A stretch of 64,000 nucleotides of DNA from Sneathiella limimaris. Lineage in GTDB: Bacteria; Pseudomonadota; Alphaproteobacteria; Sneathiellales; Sneathiellaceae. The notes beneath the pieces are model-generated. The model was not told the DNA's origin. It saw nothing but the letters and a program-made list of their open reading frames with translations, and made no database searches. A program made the position numbers and the translations under genes. The stretch covers positions 248,001 to 312,000 of the forward strand of contig NZ_JABBYJ010000001.1 of NCBI RefSeq assembly GCF_012932565.1, written 5' to 3'. Below are positions 1 to 9,019 of this stretch, piece by piece; the stretch's first letter is position 1, and each line of letters starts with the position of its first letter.

Positions 1-61
1 AGTAAGAAATCCCTGTTACATCAAGAGTAAGCCCTGCTTTTTTACAGACTATGACTGGGAC

Positions 62-646
62 ATGAAGAGAAAACTGAAAAAGCGAATCATTAGGAACGTG
101 GCTATCTGCGGCGTGCTTAGCATGACCCTTACCGGGTGTGTGGAGACCATTTTTGCTGGCCTGACAATTGCTGACCTTTTAACAGCTGGATCAATCACTT
201 CTTCTATTCTCACAGGCAAAGGCTTGGGTGAACATGCTTTGGATGCCGTAACAGGTCAGGATTGCCGAATTCTTGAAGCAATCTTTCGCAAAAACCGAGC
301 AGTTTGCGAGCCACGGGATTCGGTTGCAACTAACGACGATTTCAAAGGATTAGTTGGACTTCTAGACACACCTGCAGGGCAGGATATTCAGCTTGCCGAT
401 ATCCCAATGGGTGAAGATCAATATACTGCGGTCAATCTAAAGGCACGCGCCATTAGTCCCAAATTATTGAAAACTCTGAAAATTAACTCCGGGGTTACCA
501 TTGGAAATCAGCAATTGGTTGCTGATAAGCGGGAAATGCAGTTGCTCAAAGCCACCGCCAAATTCACAAAACCGGTAACAGCAGATATTTCTCCGGTTGA
601 AGCACCTGAGCTTCGCAGGCGGCTTGTCTCAGGCGGATTGTTTTAA
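62..646 (+). CDS. Putative outer-membrane or periplasmic lipoprotein, unknown function
   Basis: This 194-residue protein starts with a basic stretch, then a hydrophobic segment ending in a lipobox (LTGC, Cys at about residue 26), so it should be exported and lipid-anchored. A hydrophobic glycine/threonine-rich stretch follows the cysteine. The rest has no domain that I recognise. The start ATG follows a GGGAC sequence. The gene lies 53 bases before zapE on the same strand, so the two may be co-transcribed. The export signal is seen directly. The function is unknown. Confidence 0.75.
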   Translation: MKRKLKKRIIRNVAICGVLSMTLTGCVETIFAGLTIADLLTAGSITSSILTGKGLGEHALDAVTGQDCRILEAIFRKNRAVCEPRDSVATNDDFKGLVGLLDTPAGQDIQLADIPMGEDQYTAVNLKARAISPKLLKTLKINSGVTIGNQQLVADKREMQLLKATAKFTKPVTADISPVEAPELRRRLVSGGLF

Positions 647-699
647 ACCACTTTCTCAATAAGCTTTACAAGAACCCAGATCCTTGCTTTAAGGCCTTT

Positions 700-1827
700 A
701 TGACATCTATAGGCCCCCTTGAAAGATACCGCGCGCTTCGGCAGTCCAACTCCATCCAGCATGATCCCATTCAGGAACTTGCTGTTGAAAAACTGCAAAC
801 TTTGCATCGGCGCCTTCAAAGCTATAACCCTCAAACAAGTCAGCATTGGACCGATATTTTCAAGCTTGGCTCTCGAAAACCAAGAGAAGAGCCCCCGCAA
901 GGCATTTACATGTACGGCGATGTCGGTCGGGGAAAATCCATGCTGATGGACCTTTTCTTCGAAACAGCACCAGTGGAAAAGAAGCGAAGGGTCCATTTTC
1001 ATGCTTTTATGTTAGAAGTTCATGCTTTCATCCATAACTGGCGCCAAAGTAAAACCAAAAAGGGAGACGATCCTCTCGTTCCCTTGGCGGAAAAGATCGC
1101 AGGTGACGCCTGGTTACTCTGTTTCGATGAATTTCAGGTTACAGATGTCGCTGATGCCATGCTGCTCGGGCGCTTATTTGAGCTCTTGTTCGATAAAGGC
1201 GTAGTTGTCATCGCAACCTCTAACCGTATTCCCGAAGATCTGTACAAGGATGGTCTGAATAGGGAGTTGTTTCTTCCCTTTATCGATTTGATTAAGGATC
1301 AACTTGATATCCTTCATCTCTCCGGTGGTACTGATTACCGTCTGGACCGCCTATCAAAAAGCAACGTTTATTTCTATCCATTAAACGCCGAAGCGGATGC
1401 AGAAATGAACAAAACATTCGACCTTCTGACGGAAGGTAGCAAGGCAGAGCCAATCACCCTGACCACTCAGGGCCGTAAATTAGAAGTCCACATGGCAGCG
1501 AGAGGTGTCGCCCGCTTTACATTCGAAGAATTATGTGCCCGTCCACTTGGAGCGTCTGACTATCTGATGATCGCAGACCATTTCCACTCAGTATTGATGG
1601 ATCATGTCCCCCAGCTTGGCCCTCATAACAGGAACGAAGCCAAGCGCTTTGTCACATTTGTCGATGTTCTTTATGAAGCTGGAACCAATCTGATCCTCTC
1701 CGCCGAAGTTGAAGCTGACAAGCTTTACGAAGCCGGAGATGGCCATTTCGAATTTGCAAGAACGGTCTCTCGACTTATGGAAATGAGATCCGAAGATTAT
1801 TTAAAAGGCCTTGTTAGCCACTCCTAA
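700..1827 (+). CDS. zapE: Cell division protein ZapE / AFG1-family ATPase
   Basis: This is a 375-residue P-loop ATPase of the AFG1/ZapE family, which acts on the Z-ring in bacteria and in mitochondrial protein quality control in eukaryotes. The Walker A motif GDVGRGKS is at residues 73-80, the Walker B FDEF at about 142-145, and the sensor-like ATSNR at about 172-176. The length is normal for the family. The start ATG follows an AAGG sequence. In many alphaproteobacteria zapE sits next to mdh. Here the next gene is a convergent PaiB-like gene, so that link is absent. Confidence 0.93.
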   Translation: MTSIGPLERYRALRQSNSIQHDPIQELAVEKLQTLHRRLQSYNPQTSQHWTDIFKLGSRKPREEPPQGIYMYGDVGRGKSMLMDLFFETAPVEKKRRVHFHAFMLEVHAFIHNWRQSKTKKGDDPLVPLAEKIAGDAWLLCFDEFQVTDVADAMLLGRLFELLFDKGVVVIATSNRIPEDLYKDGLNRELFLPFIDLIKDQLDILHLSGGTDYRLDRLSKSNVYFYPLNAEADAEMNKTFDLLTEGSKAEPITLTTQGRKLEVHMAARGVARFTFEELCARPLGASDYLMIADHFHSVLMDHVPQLGPHNRNEAKRFVTFVDVLYEAGTNLILSAEVEADKLYEAGDGHFEFARTVSRLMEMRSEDYLKGLVSHS

Positions 1828-1850
1828 GACCTGGCCTGCCAACGAGCACC

Positions 1851-2453
1851 TTATAGAATACCCGTTTGCCAATCATGCAGATCTGTTTGCTGCAACGCCT
1901 CTGCCAGTGCCTGCTTATCATCAGCCTTCTTGTTTTGCCCTAATTTGGCTTTAGCCTCCAAACGGCTAATCGGTAAGCGAAAAGCAACAATGGCCTGCGC
2001 CATTGCCTTTAATCTCTTCTGGTCAAACGCTTCAACCGTCCAAGGTTCCGCTCGCCCTTTCTCGTTCTCATCTGTCAGGTCTTTGAGAACATCCAAAACA
2101 TCTGAAGCCTTATCCAGAATTTCAATTTCACCATAAGCATGGACAGCAACATAATTCCATGTCGGCACATTGATTTCAGAGGCGTAATACCGAGGAGAAA
2201 TATAAGCGTGCGGACCTTGAAAAATAGCAAGGGAATTACGGCCAGAAAAAAGTTTCCAATGAGAATTTGCTTTAGCTACATGCCCATAAAGTGCGCCGAA
2301 TTCTCCTTCTTCCTCGCTATAGTTTAGTGGGAGATGGGTCGCGATCGGACAACCTGCATCATCAGATGTAATGAGAGTGGCGAAACTGGCCTCAGGCAGG
2401 ATGGCTGATAGGGTCTCTTTTCCAGGTGCCTCAAAATATGGGGGTGTATACAT
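1851..2453 (-). CDS. FMN-binding PaiB-family protein
   Basis: This 200-residue protein matches the PaiB/negative transcriptional regulator family, which has an FMN-binding split-barrel fold. Family signatures are present in order: THLPL near residue 40, GHVAKANSHW near 57, the FQGPHAYISPRYY block near 78, and VPTWNYVAVHAYG near 95. Close to the C-terminus of the fold is KLGQNK, corresponding to the family's KLSQN. Bacillus PaiB was described as a regulator of sporulation and protease genes, but many homologues are probably flavoproteins of unknown role. The gene is convergent with zapE and probably transcribed alone. Confidence 0.85.
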   Translation of the reverse strand: MYTPPYFEAPGKETLSAILPEASFATLITSDDAGCPIATHLPLNYSEEEGEFGALYGHVAKANSHWKLFSGRNSLAIFQGPHAYISPRYYASEINVPTWNYVAVHAYGEIEILDKASDVLDVLKDLTDENEKGRAEPWTVEAFDQKRLKAMAQAIVAFRLPISRLEAKAKLGQNKKADDKQALAEALQQTDLHDWQTGIL

Positions 2454-2543
2454 AACGTTCCTCTTTTCTATTCTTCTGCCAATAGAAAATAATCGGTCCC
2501 AAAAAACAGCTCCATTCCATAAAGAGTTAAAGGGCCAATTAGA

Positions 2544-3284
2544 TTAAATCAGCCCCCTCCAATAATAGGCTATCAACCCAGCATATTCCTTTAAGCCATG
2601 CTTCCAGTAAAAGAAGCCTTCAAAACCGGGAACGAAGTCAGTCCATGTCAAATCTGAGTCTTTTATCCCGACGATAACGGCATTTACAGTAACGCCCTGC
2701 TTTTCGAGCACGGCCCGTGTTCGATACGCATGAATGCCTGTTGTGAACACAATAGCGGAGTTCAATTTGTGTGATTGCATCAAGGTTGCAATATTTGCAG
2801 CATGGTCTGCAGTTCCCTCAGCGCCAAATGTCAGCAAAACTTCTTCAGATCCATCAAGCTGCTCCATCAAGAAAGGAAGTTCGCCTTGTCCTTGCGGATC
2901 TGTTCCCGAGACAAGTAGGGGAGCTTGGATTTGTTTGGCCAATTTTTCTGCGCGCTTAACCCTAGAAAAAGAGCCCATTGATGGCAGCGTCGCTCCAGTT
3001 TCCCTATCACGTTGCAATCCAGACGCAAGAACAACAACGCTGTCACTATCCCCAAAGCGAAATTGTGCTATGGCATCCTGATAAGTTACACCAACATCAA
3101 TAGGCGCAATTAACAGTTTTCCCGTAACTGGAAAGCTCAAGAAGATAAGAATGATACTATTTGCGAGAAAATACCGCTTGCGCCGCGTCATCGCACTTAA
3201 GATCAATGTGACCGGCATAAAGATCAATATGACCCCAGGCAATGACATCCCGTCTATTAATTTCACTAACGCATAGTCCAGCAT
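2544..3284 (-). CDS. DUF218 / YdcF-SanA-ElyC family membrane protein
   Basis: This 246-residue protein has two hydrophobic N-terminal segments (about residues 13-30 and 38-55) followed by a soluble DUF218 domain. Visible features include SVVVLASGLQRDRETG near residue 81, a serine-containing strand (LLVSGT), and a later TTGIHAYRTRA block where the family usually has a conserved histidine/arginine pair. The homologues SanA and ElyC affect envelope integrity and peptidoglycan precursor supply in enterics. The exact role here is unknown. It lies downstream of the sdh terminator on the same strand and so probably has its own promoter. Confidence 0.8.
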   Translation of the reverse strand: MLDYALVKLIDGMSLPGVILIFMPVTLILSAMTRRKRYFLANSIILIFLSFPVTGKLLIAPIDVGVTYQDAIAQFRFGDSDSVVVLASGLQRDRETGATLPSMGSFSRVKRAEKLAKQIQAPLLVSGTDPQGQGELPFLMEQLDGSEEVLLTFGAEGTADHAANIATLMQSHKLNSAIVFTTGIHAYRTRAVLEKQGVTVNAVIVGIKDSDLTWTDFVPGFEGFFYWKHGLKEYAGLIAYYWRGLI

Positions 3285-3343
3285 TTATCTCTTACCACTC
3301 CTACAGATTTGCACCAGAAATTAAATCAAGCGGATCCTTTCAA

Positions 3344-3372
3344 AGAAAAAAGGCCGCCAAAAGGCAGCCTTT
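3344..3372 (-). terminator. Intrinsic terminator of the sdh operon
   Basis: Read on the minus strand, a 7-bp stem (GGCTGCC / GGCGGCC with one G-U wobble) and a TTTT loop are followed by a run of six T. It begins about 27 bases after the sdhB stop codon, where the end of sdhCDAB is expected. Confidence 0.85.
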
Positions 3373-3398
3373 TCTTTTTTTTAAATTGAACGCCCCTA

Positions 3399-4178
3399 TT
3401 AACGGCGTTCAACCATCATTTTCTTAATCTCCGCAATCGCCTTCGCAGGGTTCAAGCCTTTCGGACACGTATTTGCGCAGTTCATAATTGTATGACAGCG
3501 ATAAAGACGGAATGGATCCTCTAGATTATCCAGTCGCTCACCTGTAAATTCATCACGGCTATCAGCGAGCCAGCGATATGCCTGCAGCAAAATGGCTGGT
3601 CCTAGGAAGCGGTCTGAATTCCACCAATAACTTGGGCATGAGGTCGAACAACAAGCACACAGAATGCATTCGTACAAACCATCCAGTTTTTCACGATCTT
3701 CTTTCGATTGAAGACGTTCCCGATCTGGTGGAGGTGGGGTCTGGGTCTGCATCCAAGGCTTGATGGATGCATACTGAGCATAGAAGTTTGTCAGATCCGG
3801 AACCAAATCCTTCACAACAGGCTGATGTGGAAGTGGATAAATATTGATGTCACCATCCACTTCATCCATGCCTTTTGTACAAGCGAGTGTGTTCGTCCCA
3901 TTAATATTCATGGCACAGGAGCCACAAATACCTTCGCGGCAGGACCGCCGAAATGTCAGAGTCGGATCAATTTCATTCTTGATCTTGATTAGACCATCCA
4001 AAATCATTGGGCCGCAAGTATCTAGGTCTACATAATATGTATCGATACGTGGGTTTTCGGAATCATCAGGAGACCAACGATAGATATTGAAGGTCTTGAC
4101 GTTCTTTGCCCCATCAGGTTTCGGGTGGGTTCTCCCGGTGCCAACCTTTGAGTTCTTAGGCAATGCCAGTTCTACCAT
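3399..4178 (-). CDS. sdhB: Succinate dehydrogenase iron-sulfur subunit
   Basis: SdhB passes electrons from the flavoprotein SdhA to ubiquinone in respiratory complex II, on the cytoplasmic face of the inner membrane. The 259-residue protein shows all three cluster-binding regions: the 2Fe-2S cysteines C80, C85, C88 and C100, then C171, C174, C177 and C181, then C228, C234 and C238. Together the last two groups hold the 4Fe-4S and 3Fe-4S centres. It is the last gene of sdhCDAB, 18 bases after sdhA, and is followed by a strong terminator. Confidence 0.98.
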   Translation of the reverse strand: MVELALPKNSKVGTGRTHPKPDGAKNVKTFNIYRWSPDDSENPRIDTYYVDLDTCGPMILDGLIKIKNEIDPTLTFRRSCREGICGSCAMNINGTNTLACTKGMDEVDGDINIYPLPHQPVVKDLVPDLTNFYAQYASIKPWMQTQTPPPPDRERLQSKEDREKLDGLYECILCACCSTSCPSYWWNSDRFLGPAILLQAYRWLADSRDEFTGERLDNLEDPFRLYRCHTIMNCANTCPKGLNPAKAIAEIKKMMVERR

Positions 4179-4196
4179 GTCTTACTTCCCTAGCTC

Positions 4197-5990
4197 TTAG
4201 TAAACCCGGGCTTTGGGTTTAATATAATCGATCTCATCAGTCAGTGTGTAAGTGTGGACCGGACGATAATCAATCCGAACACCTTCTGCATCACTGTGAT
4301 AAGTCAATGTATGTTTCATCCAGTTTTCATCGTCCCGATCCGGGAAGTCCTCACGGGCATGCGCACCGCGGCTTTCTTTCCGGTTCTCAGCAGCTGTCAT
4401 GGAGACAACGGCCTGACGAATGAGGTTATCCAGCTCCAGTGTTTCCACAAGGTCAGAGTTCCAAACCAGTGAACGGTCAGTAGTCTTGATATCGGCCATC
4501 TGTTTTTCAACTTCACCGATCTTCTGAACACCTTCCTGCAGGCTTTCACCTGTCCGGAACACTGCACAGTCGTCTTGCATAACCCGTTGCATCTTGTCAC
4601 GGATCTGGGCAGTAGACTGACCACCGCTTGCATTACGGAATCCATCAAGACGCGATAGTGCAGCGTCACATGCATCGCCTGCTAGAGGCGCATGTTTCGT
4701 ACCTGGTTTAATTACATCTTTTGCCCGAAGCGCTGCTGCACGCCCGAACACCACGAGATCAATTAGTGAGTTGGAACCAAGGCGGTTTGCGCCATGAACA
4801 GACACACAAGCCGCTTCACCAACAGCCATCAGGCCAGGAACAACCGCATCTGGGTTATCCCCTTTCAGATCCACAACCTCACCATGATAGTTGGTTGGAA
4901 TACCGCCCATGTTGTAGTGAACGGTTGGGATAACCGGAATAGGCTCCTTTGTCACATCAACGCCAGCAAAAATGCGGGCACTTTCAGAAATACCAGGTAA
5001 CCGCTCTTCAATCATGGCTGAATCTAGATGATCCAGATGCAGGAAGATATGATCGTTCCGATCGCCGACACCGCGGCCTTCGCGAATTTCCATTGTCATG
5101 GAGCGGCTAACAACGTCACGGCTGGCAAGGTCTTTCGCACTTGGAGCATACCGCTCCATGAAGCGCTCACCTTCACCGTTTACAAGGTAACCACCCTCAC
5201 CACGTACACCTTCTGTGATCAGGCAACCAGCCCCGTAAATTCCAGTTGGATGGAACTGAGTGAATTCCATATCCTGAAGGGGCAAACCGGCCCGGAGAAC
5301 CATTCCACCGCCGTCACCTGTACAGGTATGTGCAGATGTACATGAGAAATATGCCCGGCCAAAACCGCCTGTTGCCAGCACAACCATGTGGGAGCGGAAC
5401 AGGTGCAATGTTCCATCTTCCAAACACAGACACAGAACACCTTTACAGGCGCCGTCTTTGTCCATGATCAGATCAAGAGCAAAATACTCAATGTAGAAAT
5501 CGGTCTCATACTTCAAAGACTGACTGTACAAGGTATGCAACATAGCATGCCCAGTCCGGTCAGCCGCGGCACAAGTCCGCTGAGCAGCAGGACCTTCACC
5601 AAACTGGGTGGTCATTCCACCAAACGCGCGCTGATAAATCTTGCCTTCTTCAGTCCGGGAGAATGGCATACCAAACTGCTCTAGTTCCAGAACCGCTTGC
5701 GGAGCTTCCCGGCACATATATTCGATGGCATCCTGATCGCCCAGCCAGTCAGACCCCTTAACAGTGTCATACATGTGCCACTGCCAGTTATCTTCACCCA
5801 TGTTGCCAAGCGATGCGGAGATTCCGCCTTGCGCTGCAACGGTGTGTGAACGAGTTGGAAATACCTTGGTAACAGCCGCTGTTTTCAGACCAGCTTGTGC
5901 CATGCCCATGGTTGCACGAAGGCCAGCACCGCCAGCACCGACAACAACCACGTCATATTCATGTTCGATAATTGGATAAGCTTCAGACAT
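4197..5990 (-). CDS. sdhA: Succinate dehydrogenase flavoprotein subunit
   Basis: This is the 597-residue catalytic subunit of complex II, which oxidises succinate to fumarate using covalently bound FAD. The dinucleotide-binding GAGGAG lies at residues 18-23. The SHTVAAQGG block contains H49, the expected covalent FAD attachment site. The substrate-site HPTGIYGAG and the [18 protein letters not shown] segment are intact. The length is normal. It sits between sdhD and sdhB with very short gaps, so it is in one transcript with them. Confidence 0.98.
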   Translation of the reverse strand: MSEAYPIIEHEYDVVVVGAGGAGLRATMGMAQAGLKTAAVTKVFPTRSHTVAAQGGISASLGNMGEDNWQWHMYDTVKGSDWLGDQDAIEYMCREAPQAVLELEQFGMPFSRTEEGKIYQRAFGGMTTQFGEGPAAQRTCAAADRTGHAMLHTLYSQSLKYETDFYIEYFALDLIMDKDGACKGVLCLCLEDGTLHLFRSHMVVLATGGFGRAYFSCTSAHTCTGDGGGMVLRAGLPLQDMEFTQFHPTGIYGAGCLITEGVRGEGGYLVNGEGERFMERYAPSAKDLASRDVVSRSMTMEIREGRGVGDRNDHIFLHLDHLDSAMIEERLPGISESARIFAGVDVTKEPIPVIPTVHYNMGGIPTNYHGEVVDLKGDNPDAVVPGLMAVGEAACVSVHGANRLGSNSLIDLVVFGRAAALRAKDVIKPGTKHAPLAGDACDAALSRLDGFRNASGGQSTAQIRDKMQRVMQDDCAVFRTGESLQEGVQKIGEVEKQMADIKTTDRSLVWNSDLVETLELDNLIRQAVVSMTAAENRKESRGAHAREDFPDRDDENWMKHTLTYHSDAEGVRIDYRPVHTYTLTDEIDYIKPKARVY

Positions 5991-5995
5991 CTACA

Positions 5996-6376
5996 TTATC
6001 CCCCGAAGGCCAGCTTGAGAACGGCCAGCGCTGCGGCGAGACCCACAATTGAGCAAATAAAAGTATTCAGCAGCAAACAAACAATTTTTGTGCTTTCTGT
6101 ATGAATGTAATCTTCAATCACGACCTGAAGACCAAGCTTCAGATGGTAGAAAGTCGTTCCAATCAAAAGAAGCATCACAATTGTTGCAAACGGTGAGCTG
6201 AGAGTTTCGCGAACCTGCATATAATCTGCACCGGTTAGGCAGATCGCATAGGCAAGAGCGATAACAAAAAGAGGAATCAAAGCGACAGCTGTCACTTTCT
6301 GATGCCACCAATGGGTGGTTCCATCCTTAGCAGATCCCAAGCCACGGACATTTTTAAGAGGTGTTTTCATGCTCAT
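5996..6376 (-). CDS. sdhD: Succinate dehydrogenase membrane anchor subunit
   Basis: This 126-residue inner-membrane protein has three hydrophobic segments (about residues 28-48, 62-80 and 96-120). It anchors the SdhAB dimer and helps form the ubiquinone site and the haem b site. The FYHLKLGLQVVIEDY block contains H78, the likely haem ligand, and the conserved Asp-Tyr pair (89-90) near the quinone site. It starts 2 bases after sdhC ends and finishes 5 bases before sdhA. Confidence 0.95.
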   Translation of the reverse strand: MSMKTPLKNVRGLGSAKDGTTHWWHQKVTAVALIPLFVIALAYAICLTGADYMQVRETLSSPFATIVMLLLIGTTFYHLKLGLQVVIEDYIHTESTKIVCLLLNTFICSIVGLAAALAVLKLAFGG

Positions 6377-6378
6377 GA

Positions 6379-6768
6379 TTACGCTCCCATGCCGTAGGCG
6401 ATAGCCCAGGTCAACAGCGTCAGAACGACAGAGCAGATGATGGCAGCCATACCTGTTTTGCGCATCGTTGGAAGCTCAAAACCCTTACCCGCATCCCAGA
6501 ACAGGTGACGAATACCATTACACAAATGGTAAAACAGCGCCCAAGTAAAACCAAACATCACCAAGCGACCAAACCAAGACGTCAGGAACGCACTTACGGT
6601 ATCAAAGGCTTCAGGGCCAGTTGCGGCGGCAATCAACCACCAGGCTAAAAGCAGGGTACCAACACCAAGCGCAACTCCCGTGATGCGATGGGTGATGGAG
6701 GTTACCATCGTGATCTGCGGTTTATAAATTTGCAGATGCGGCGATAGGGGTCTTTCTATATTCGCCAT
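6379..6768 (-). CDS. sdhC: Succinate dehydrogenase cytochrome b556 subunit
   Basis: This 129-residue cytochrome b subunit of complex II has the family opening RPLSPHLQIYKPQ and the SITHRITGVAL motif near residue 24, whose serine and arginine line the quinone pocket. The FYHLCNGIRHLFWD block contains H81, the expected haem b ligand. Three membrane segments are visible. It is the first gene of the operon. The 110 bases upstream, between it and the mesaconyl-CoA hydratase gene, should hold the sdh promoter, although I could not pick out a clear -35/-10 pair. Confidence 0.96.
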   Translation of the reverse strand: MANIERPLSPHLQIYKPQITMVTSITHRITGVALGVGTLLLAWWLIAAATGPEAFDTVSAFLTSWFGRLVMFGFTWALFYHLCNGIRHLFWDAGKGFELPTMRKTGMAAIICSVVLTLLTWAIAYGMGA

Positions 6769-6878
6769 GGATATCTCTCTAGCTAAGCTATCTATGAGTT
6801 ACTCGATCTTCTTTTTTGGCACGAATTGTAGGATCAGAAAAGGGTTAGTCAACAAAACCTGCACTAATGAATGCCTTT

Positions 6879-7949
6879 TTATACCTCAATTGTGGCTTTT
6901 GGCAATATCACCCAACAATCAAGATCCAAAACAACGGATGGATCTCTCTTCCCATCCTCAGCTTTATCAGGAAAATCGGCACATGTTTGATTTTTCACAC
7001 CTAAGCTACGAATCCGAAGCGCACCTAGATCAGTTCTTCCTGGCACGTCAGCTTTGTCCAGCACCTCACTCCAAGCATAAATGGTATCACCGGCAAAGGT
7101 TGGTGCTGTATGAGATCCCCCATTAATCGCTGCAACGAAAAGGGCATTTCCAAGTCCATTAAACGACAGACTTCTTACGAGACTGATGATATGACCGCCA
7201 TAAATCAAGCGACGACCCATTCGGTCATCTTTCATCATATGTTGGTTGAAATGAACTTTGGCCGTGTTTTGATACAATCGCGTAGCCAGCATATGCTCAG
7301 CTTCTTCGATAGTCATACCATCCACGTGATCAATTTTCTCGCCAACCTCATAATCTTCAAACAAGTGAACAGAACCAGCCAGCGCCGTGTCATAGCGTGA
7401 TACATCAAATTGTGATGGCACAAAGAATGCGGCAGGATCTACAGTTTCTGGCAACTCAGGCAATACGGTTTCTGGTGCAGCCGCTGATGGATCCTTTTTG
7501 CGGACCATCACCCAGCGGACATAATCCAGAACAACCTCGCCCATTTGATTCACACCTGTTGAGCGAACGTAAACCACGCCTGTTTTGCCATTGGAATTTT
7601 CTTTCAGACCAATTACTTCAGAAGTGGTTTGAACGCTATCCCCTGGATAAACCGGAGCAATAAACTTCACATCAGCATATCCCAGATTGGCAACCGCGTT
7701 TAACGAGATATCTGGAACCGTCTTGCCAAATACAATATGAAAAACAAGAAGATCATCGACTGGCGCTGCCTGCAGACCACAGTCCAATGCAAAACTATCA
7801 GCAGACTGCAGCGCAAACCGACCCCCATAAAGGGCTGTGTACAGAGAAACATCCCCTTCAGTGATTGTTCGCGGCGTTGCGTGGTAGAGGACCTGACCTA
7901 ATTTAAAATCTTCGAAAAAATTCCCAGGATTTGTTTTACTTGAGCCCAT
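6879..7949 (-). CDS. mch: Mesaconyl-CoA hydratase (MaoC/hot-dog family)
   Basis: This 356-residue protein has two hot-dog/MaoC-like halves and resembles Rhodobacter mesaconyl-CoA hydratase (beta-methylmalyl-CoA dehydratase) along its whole length. Shared blocks include KTNPGNFFEDFKLGQ, FHIVFGKTVPDISLNAVANL, VLDYVRWVMVRK, EKIDHVDGMT and HMLATRLYQNTAKVHFN. The enzyme interconverts mesaconyl-C1-CoA and beta-methylmalyl-CoA in the ethylmalonyl-CoA pathway, the acetate assimilation route used by alphaproteobacteria without a glyoxylate shunt. It is 12 bases downstream of the malyl-CoA lyase/thioesterase-like gene, so the two form one unit. The family match is from remembered sequence, not from a search. 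Confidence 0.9.
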   Translation of the reverse strand: MGSSKTNPGNFFEDFKLGQVLYHATPRTITEGDVSLYTALYGGRFALQSADSFALDCGLQAAPVDDLLVFHIVFGKTVPDISLNAVANLGYADVKFIAPVYPGDSVQTTSEVIGLKENSNGKTGVVYVRSTGVNQMGEVVLDYVRWVMVRKKDPSAAAPETVLPELPETVDPAAFFVPSQFDVSRYDTALAGSVHLFEDYEVGEKIDHVDGMTIEEAEHMLATRLYQNTAKVHFNQHMMKDDRMGRRLIYGGHIISLVRSLSFNGLGNALFVAAINGGSHTAPTFAGDTIYAWSEVLDKADVPGRTDLGALRIRSLGVKNQTCADFPDKAEDGKRDPSVVLDLDCWVILPKATIEV

Positions 7950-7961
7950 TAACTCTCTCCC

Positions 7962-8837
7962 TCAAGACGCCATTTCGTCAATCGCATCTGCCAAAGCAAC
8001 TTTCGCCTTGGCAATTTCAACATGCAGGTTCTCAACAAGCTTACCATCCACAAGAACAACACCTTTACCTTCTTTTTCTGCCTGTTCAAACGCTTCAATC
8101 ACACGGCGAGAATAGACAACCTCATCAGCGGACGGCGCAAAAACCTCATTCGCGGCATCGAGCTGTCTTGGATGTATCAATGTTTTGCCGTCGAAACCAA
8201 GCTCTAGACCCTGCACACAAGATGCGCGGTAACCGTCATCATCACCAAGGTCAAGATAAACGCCGTCTAAAACTGTCAATCCATAGGCCCGCCCTGCGAG
8301 AAGGCATAATCCCAAGGACGTTATAACCGGAAGACGCATCGCTGTGTGCTGAGCTTGGAGTTCTTTAACAAGATCAGATGTTCCCATAACAAAACAATCG
8401 ATCCGCTTGGACGCAGAAGCAATTTCTTCAGCCTTCAGAATTCCAAGCGGCGTCTCCATCATGCACCAAATAGAAGTAGTATCAGGCGCACCATTTTCAA
8501 CCATAAGCTTTTCAAGCTCATGAATTTGAGCGGCACTTTCTACTTTTGGCAGCAATATTGCGTCAGGCGCTGCCTTTGAAGCCGCGATGATATCGTCCCG
8601 GCCCCAAGGCGTATCAAGACCATTGACGCGAATAATGATTTCCCGTTTGCCATAATCGCCACTTGCGGCGTTTGCACAAACGATCTCCCGAGCCTCTGCT
8701 TTTGCGCCAGGCGCTACAGCATCCTCCAAATCCAGGATCAATCCATCAGCGGCAAGTCCTTTGGCTTTTTCCTGCGCCCGGGCATTGGAGCCAGGCATAT
8801 ACAATACAGAACGACGAGGTCTGAGGGATTTGGGCAT
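7962..8837 (-). CDS. (3S)-malyl-CoA thioesterase / CitE-like malyl-CoA lyase family
   Basis: This 291-residue protein is an HpcH/HpaI-CitE family TIM barrel. It has the start RRSVLYMPGSNARAQEKA, the metal/substrate acidic motif LDLEDAV (residues 35-41), the substrate-binding arginine in IIIRVNGLDT (R70), and metal ligands in MMETPLG (E128) and MGTSDLVKEL (D155). The overall sequence and length (under 300 residues) resemble Rhodobacter Mcl2, the (3S)-malyl-CoA thioesterase, more than the longer Mcl1 lyase. Either function fits the ethylmalonyl-CoA pathway, and the adjacent mch supports that pathway. The choice between thioesterase and lyase is inference. Confidence 0.85.
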   Translation of the reverse strand: MPKSLRPRRSVLYMPGSNARAQEKAKGLAADGLILDLEDAVAPGAKAEAREIVCANAASGDYGKREIIIRVNGLDTPWGRDDIIAASKAAPDAILLPKVESAAQIHELEKLMVENGAPDTTSIWCMMETPLGILKAEEIASASKRIDCFVMGTSDLVKELQAQHTAMRLPVITSLGLCLLAGRAYGLTVLDGVYLDLGDDDGYRASCVQGLELGFDGKTLIHPRQLDAANEVFAPSADEVVYSRRVIEAFEQAEKEGKGVVLVDGKLVENLHVEIAKAKVALADAIDEMAS

Positions 8838-8961
8838 GTTTTTCTCCGCTAAACTGACTATTGTCTTTATTTTTTGGCTGCATCATAAGCATTTTTTGCT
8901 GCAACGCAACAAAGTTGCGCTTAACCAACAAGAAAAGTAATTTTCTCCCTGAAGTAGACCA

Positions 8962-8993
8962 TAAAAAAACCGCCCGGTAACACCGGACGGTTT
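8962..8993 (-). terminator. Intrinsic terminator after asd
   Basis: On the minus strand, AACCGTCCGGT and ACCGGGCGGTT form an 11-bp stem with one G-U wobble around a very short loop, followed by T-rich sequence. It lies about 27 bases after the asd stop codon and separates that transcript from the malyl-CoA/mesaconyl-CoA gene pair. Confidence 0.88.
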
Positions 8994-9019
8994 ATTATGA
9001 TTTTGATGTAACAGGCTGA

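Noticed and set aside
5388-5684. A 98-codon plus-strand ORF opposite sdhA
   Set aside because: It is antisense to a clear, complete sdhA and has no family features.
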